Below are positions 13,054-13,244 of a stretch of 13,244 nucleotides of DNA, in pieces (within the stretch, counting starts at the first letter, position 1; each line of letters starts with the position of its first letter). Source of the stretch: an uncultured Eubacteriales bacterium (GTDB taxonomy: Bacteria > Bacillota > Clostridia > Oscillospirales > CAG-272). A model generated the notes under the pieces. That model did no database searches and was not told the origin of the DNA. It saw nothing but the letters and a program-made list of their open reading frames with translations. Position numbers and translations under genes: made by a program. Where the stretch lies: positions 1 through 13,244 of the forward strand of contig CAKSEI010000021.1 of assembly GCA_934446285.1 (NCBI GenBank), in the 5' to 3' direction.

Positions 13054-13244
13054 TCAGTCTGTTACGTAAGGCAGCAGTGCGAGAGTTCTCGCGCGCTTGA
13101 TAGCGACGGTGAGGTCTCTCTGATGCTTTGCGCATGTGCCCGATACACGGCGGGGCAGTATTTTACCGCGCTCGCTCGTGAACTTCTTGAGTCTGAGTGC
13201 ATCGGTGTAGTCTATAACCGCACCCGGCTCGGTGCAGAATACGC
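13054..13244 (-). CDS. rpsR: 30S ribosomal protein bS18, 5' end missing
   Basis: The last 62 codons of bS18, which sits on the platform of the 30S subunit next to bS6. My own translation reads VFCTEPGAVIDYTDALRLKK (1-20 of the visible part), FTSERGKILPRRVSGTCAKH (21-40) and QRDLTVAIKRARTLALLPYV-TD (41-62); the blocks ERGKILPRR, TCAKHQR and AIKRAR-LALLPY are diagnostic. The stop is TGA at 13054-13056. The gene runs off the right edge, and its start plus the usual rpsF-ssb neighbours would lie beyond. A Cys sits at visible position 3 and a Cys-x-x-His at 37-40, and the cut codon at the edge ends in GC, so it may be TGC and complete a CxxC; this would make it the zinc-binding (C+) form. The frame was too short to be listed by a simple ORF scan but is certain. 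Confidence 0.96.
   Translation of the reverse strand, partial: VFCTEPGAVIDYTDALRLKKFTSERGKILPRRVSGTCAKHQRDLTVAIKRARTLALLPYVTD

Overview
The window looks like chromosomal DNA of an anaerobic member of the Bacillota, most likely class Clostridia (Oscillospiraceae-like or a related gut lineage). The grounds are strong AGGAGG-type ribosome binding sites, a V-type ATPase operon of the clostridial arrangement, a UPF0237/UPF0210 gene pair, a moderately GC-rich genome that still uses many ATA isoleucine codons, and an intergenic segment resembling dispersed repeats I recall from that group. The taxonomic call is inference. No mobile element, CRISPR array, tRNA or rRNA gene was found.

Layout from left to right: (1) positions 3-575, + strand, the 3' part of a VanY/DdcY-type D-Ala-D-Ala carboxypeptidase; (2) 576-855, a gene-free stretch between convergent genes, with a 16-bp palindrome and a strong hairpin; (3) 856-1821, - strand, a stomatin/QmcA-like SPFH membrane protein with its own promoter; (4) 1938-12599, - strand, one tightly packed twelve-gene operon; (5) 12660-13053, gene-free, holding the operon promoter side, a repeat-like segment and the rpsR terminator; (6) 13054-13244, - strand, the 3' part of rpsR (ribosomal protein bS18).

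The operon, in transcription order, is: ACT-domain protein (UPF0237), UPF0210/DUF711 protein, V-ATPase peripheral-stalk subunit H/G, subunits C, I, K, F, E, A, B and D, then a PHP-family phosphoesterase. A near-consensus promoter (TTGAAA-17-TATAAT) lies just before the first gene, and a perfect 16-bp stem with a T-rich tail lies just after the last. Most junctions overlap or are separated by fewer than 10 bases, so co-transcription and translational coupling are likely. The nine ATPase genes supply a full V1 head (A, B), central stalk (D, F, C), peripheral stalk (E, H/G) and membrane sector (I, K). They would either pump H+ or Na+ using ATP or make ATP from an ion gradient; the sequence does not settle direction or ion.

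Most of the window is well-understood housekeeping biology. The parts worth a second look are the ACT/UPF0210 pair and the PHP enzyme bracketing the ATPase genes, the unusual N-terminal half of subunit K, the exact 11-residue repeat in the SPFH protein, and the cysteine-containing (probably zinc-binding) bS18. I do not see a clearly new defence or mobile system here.
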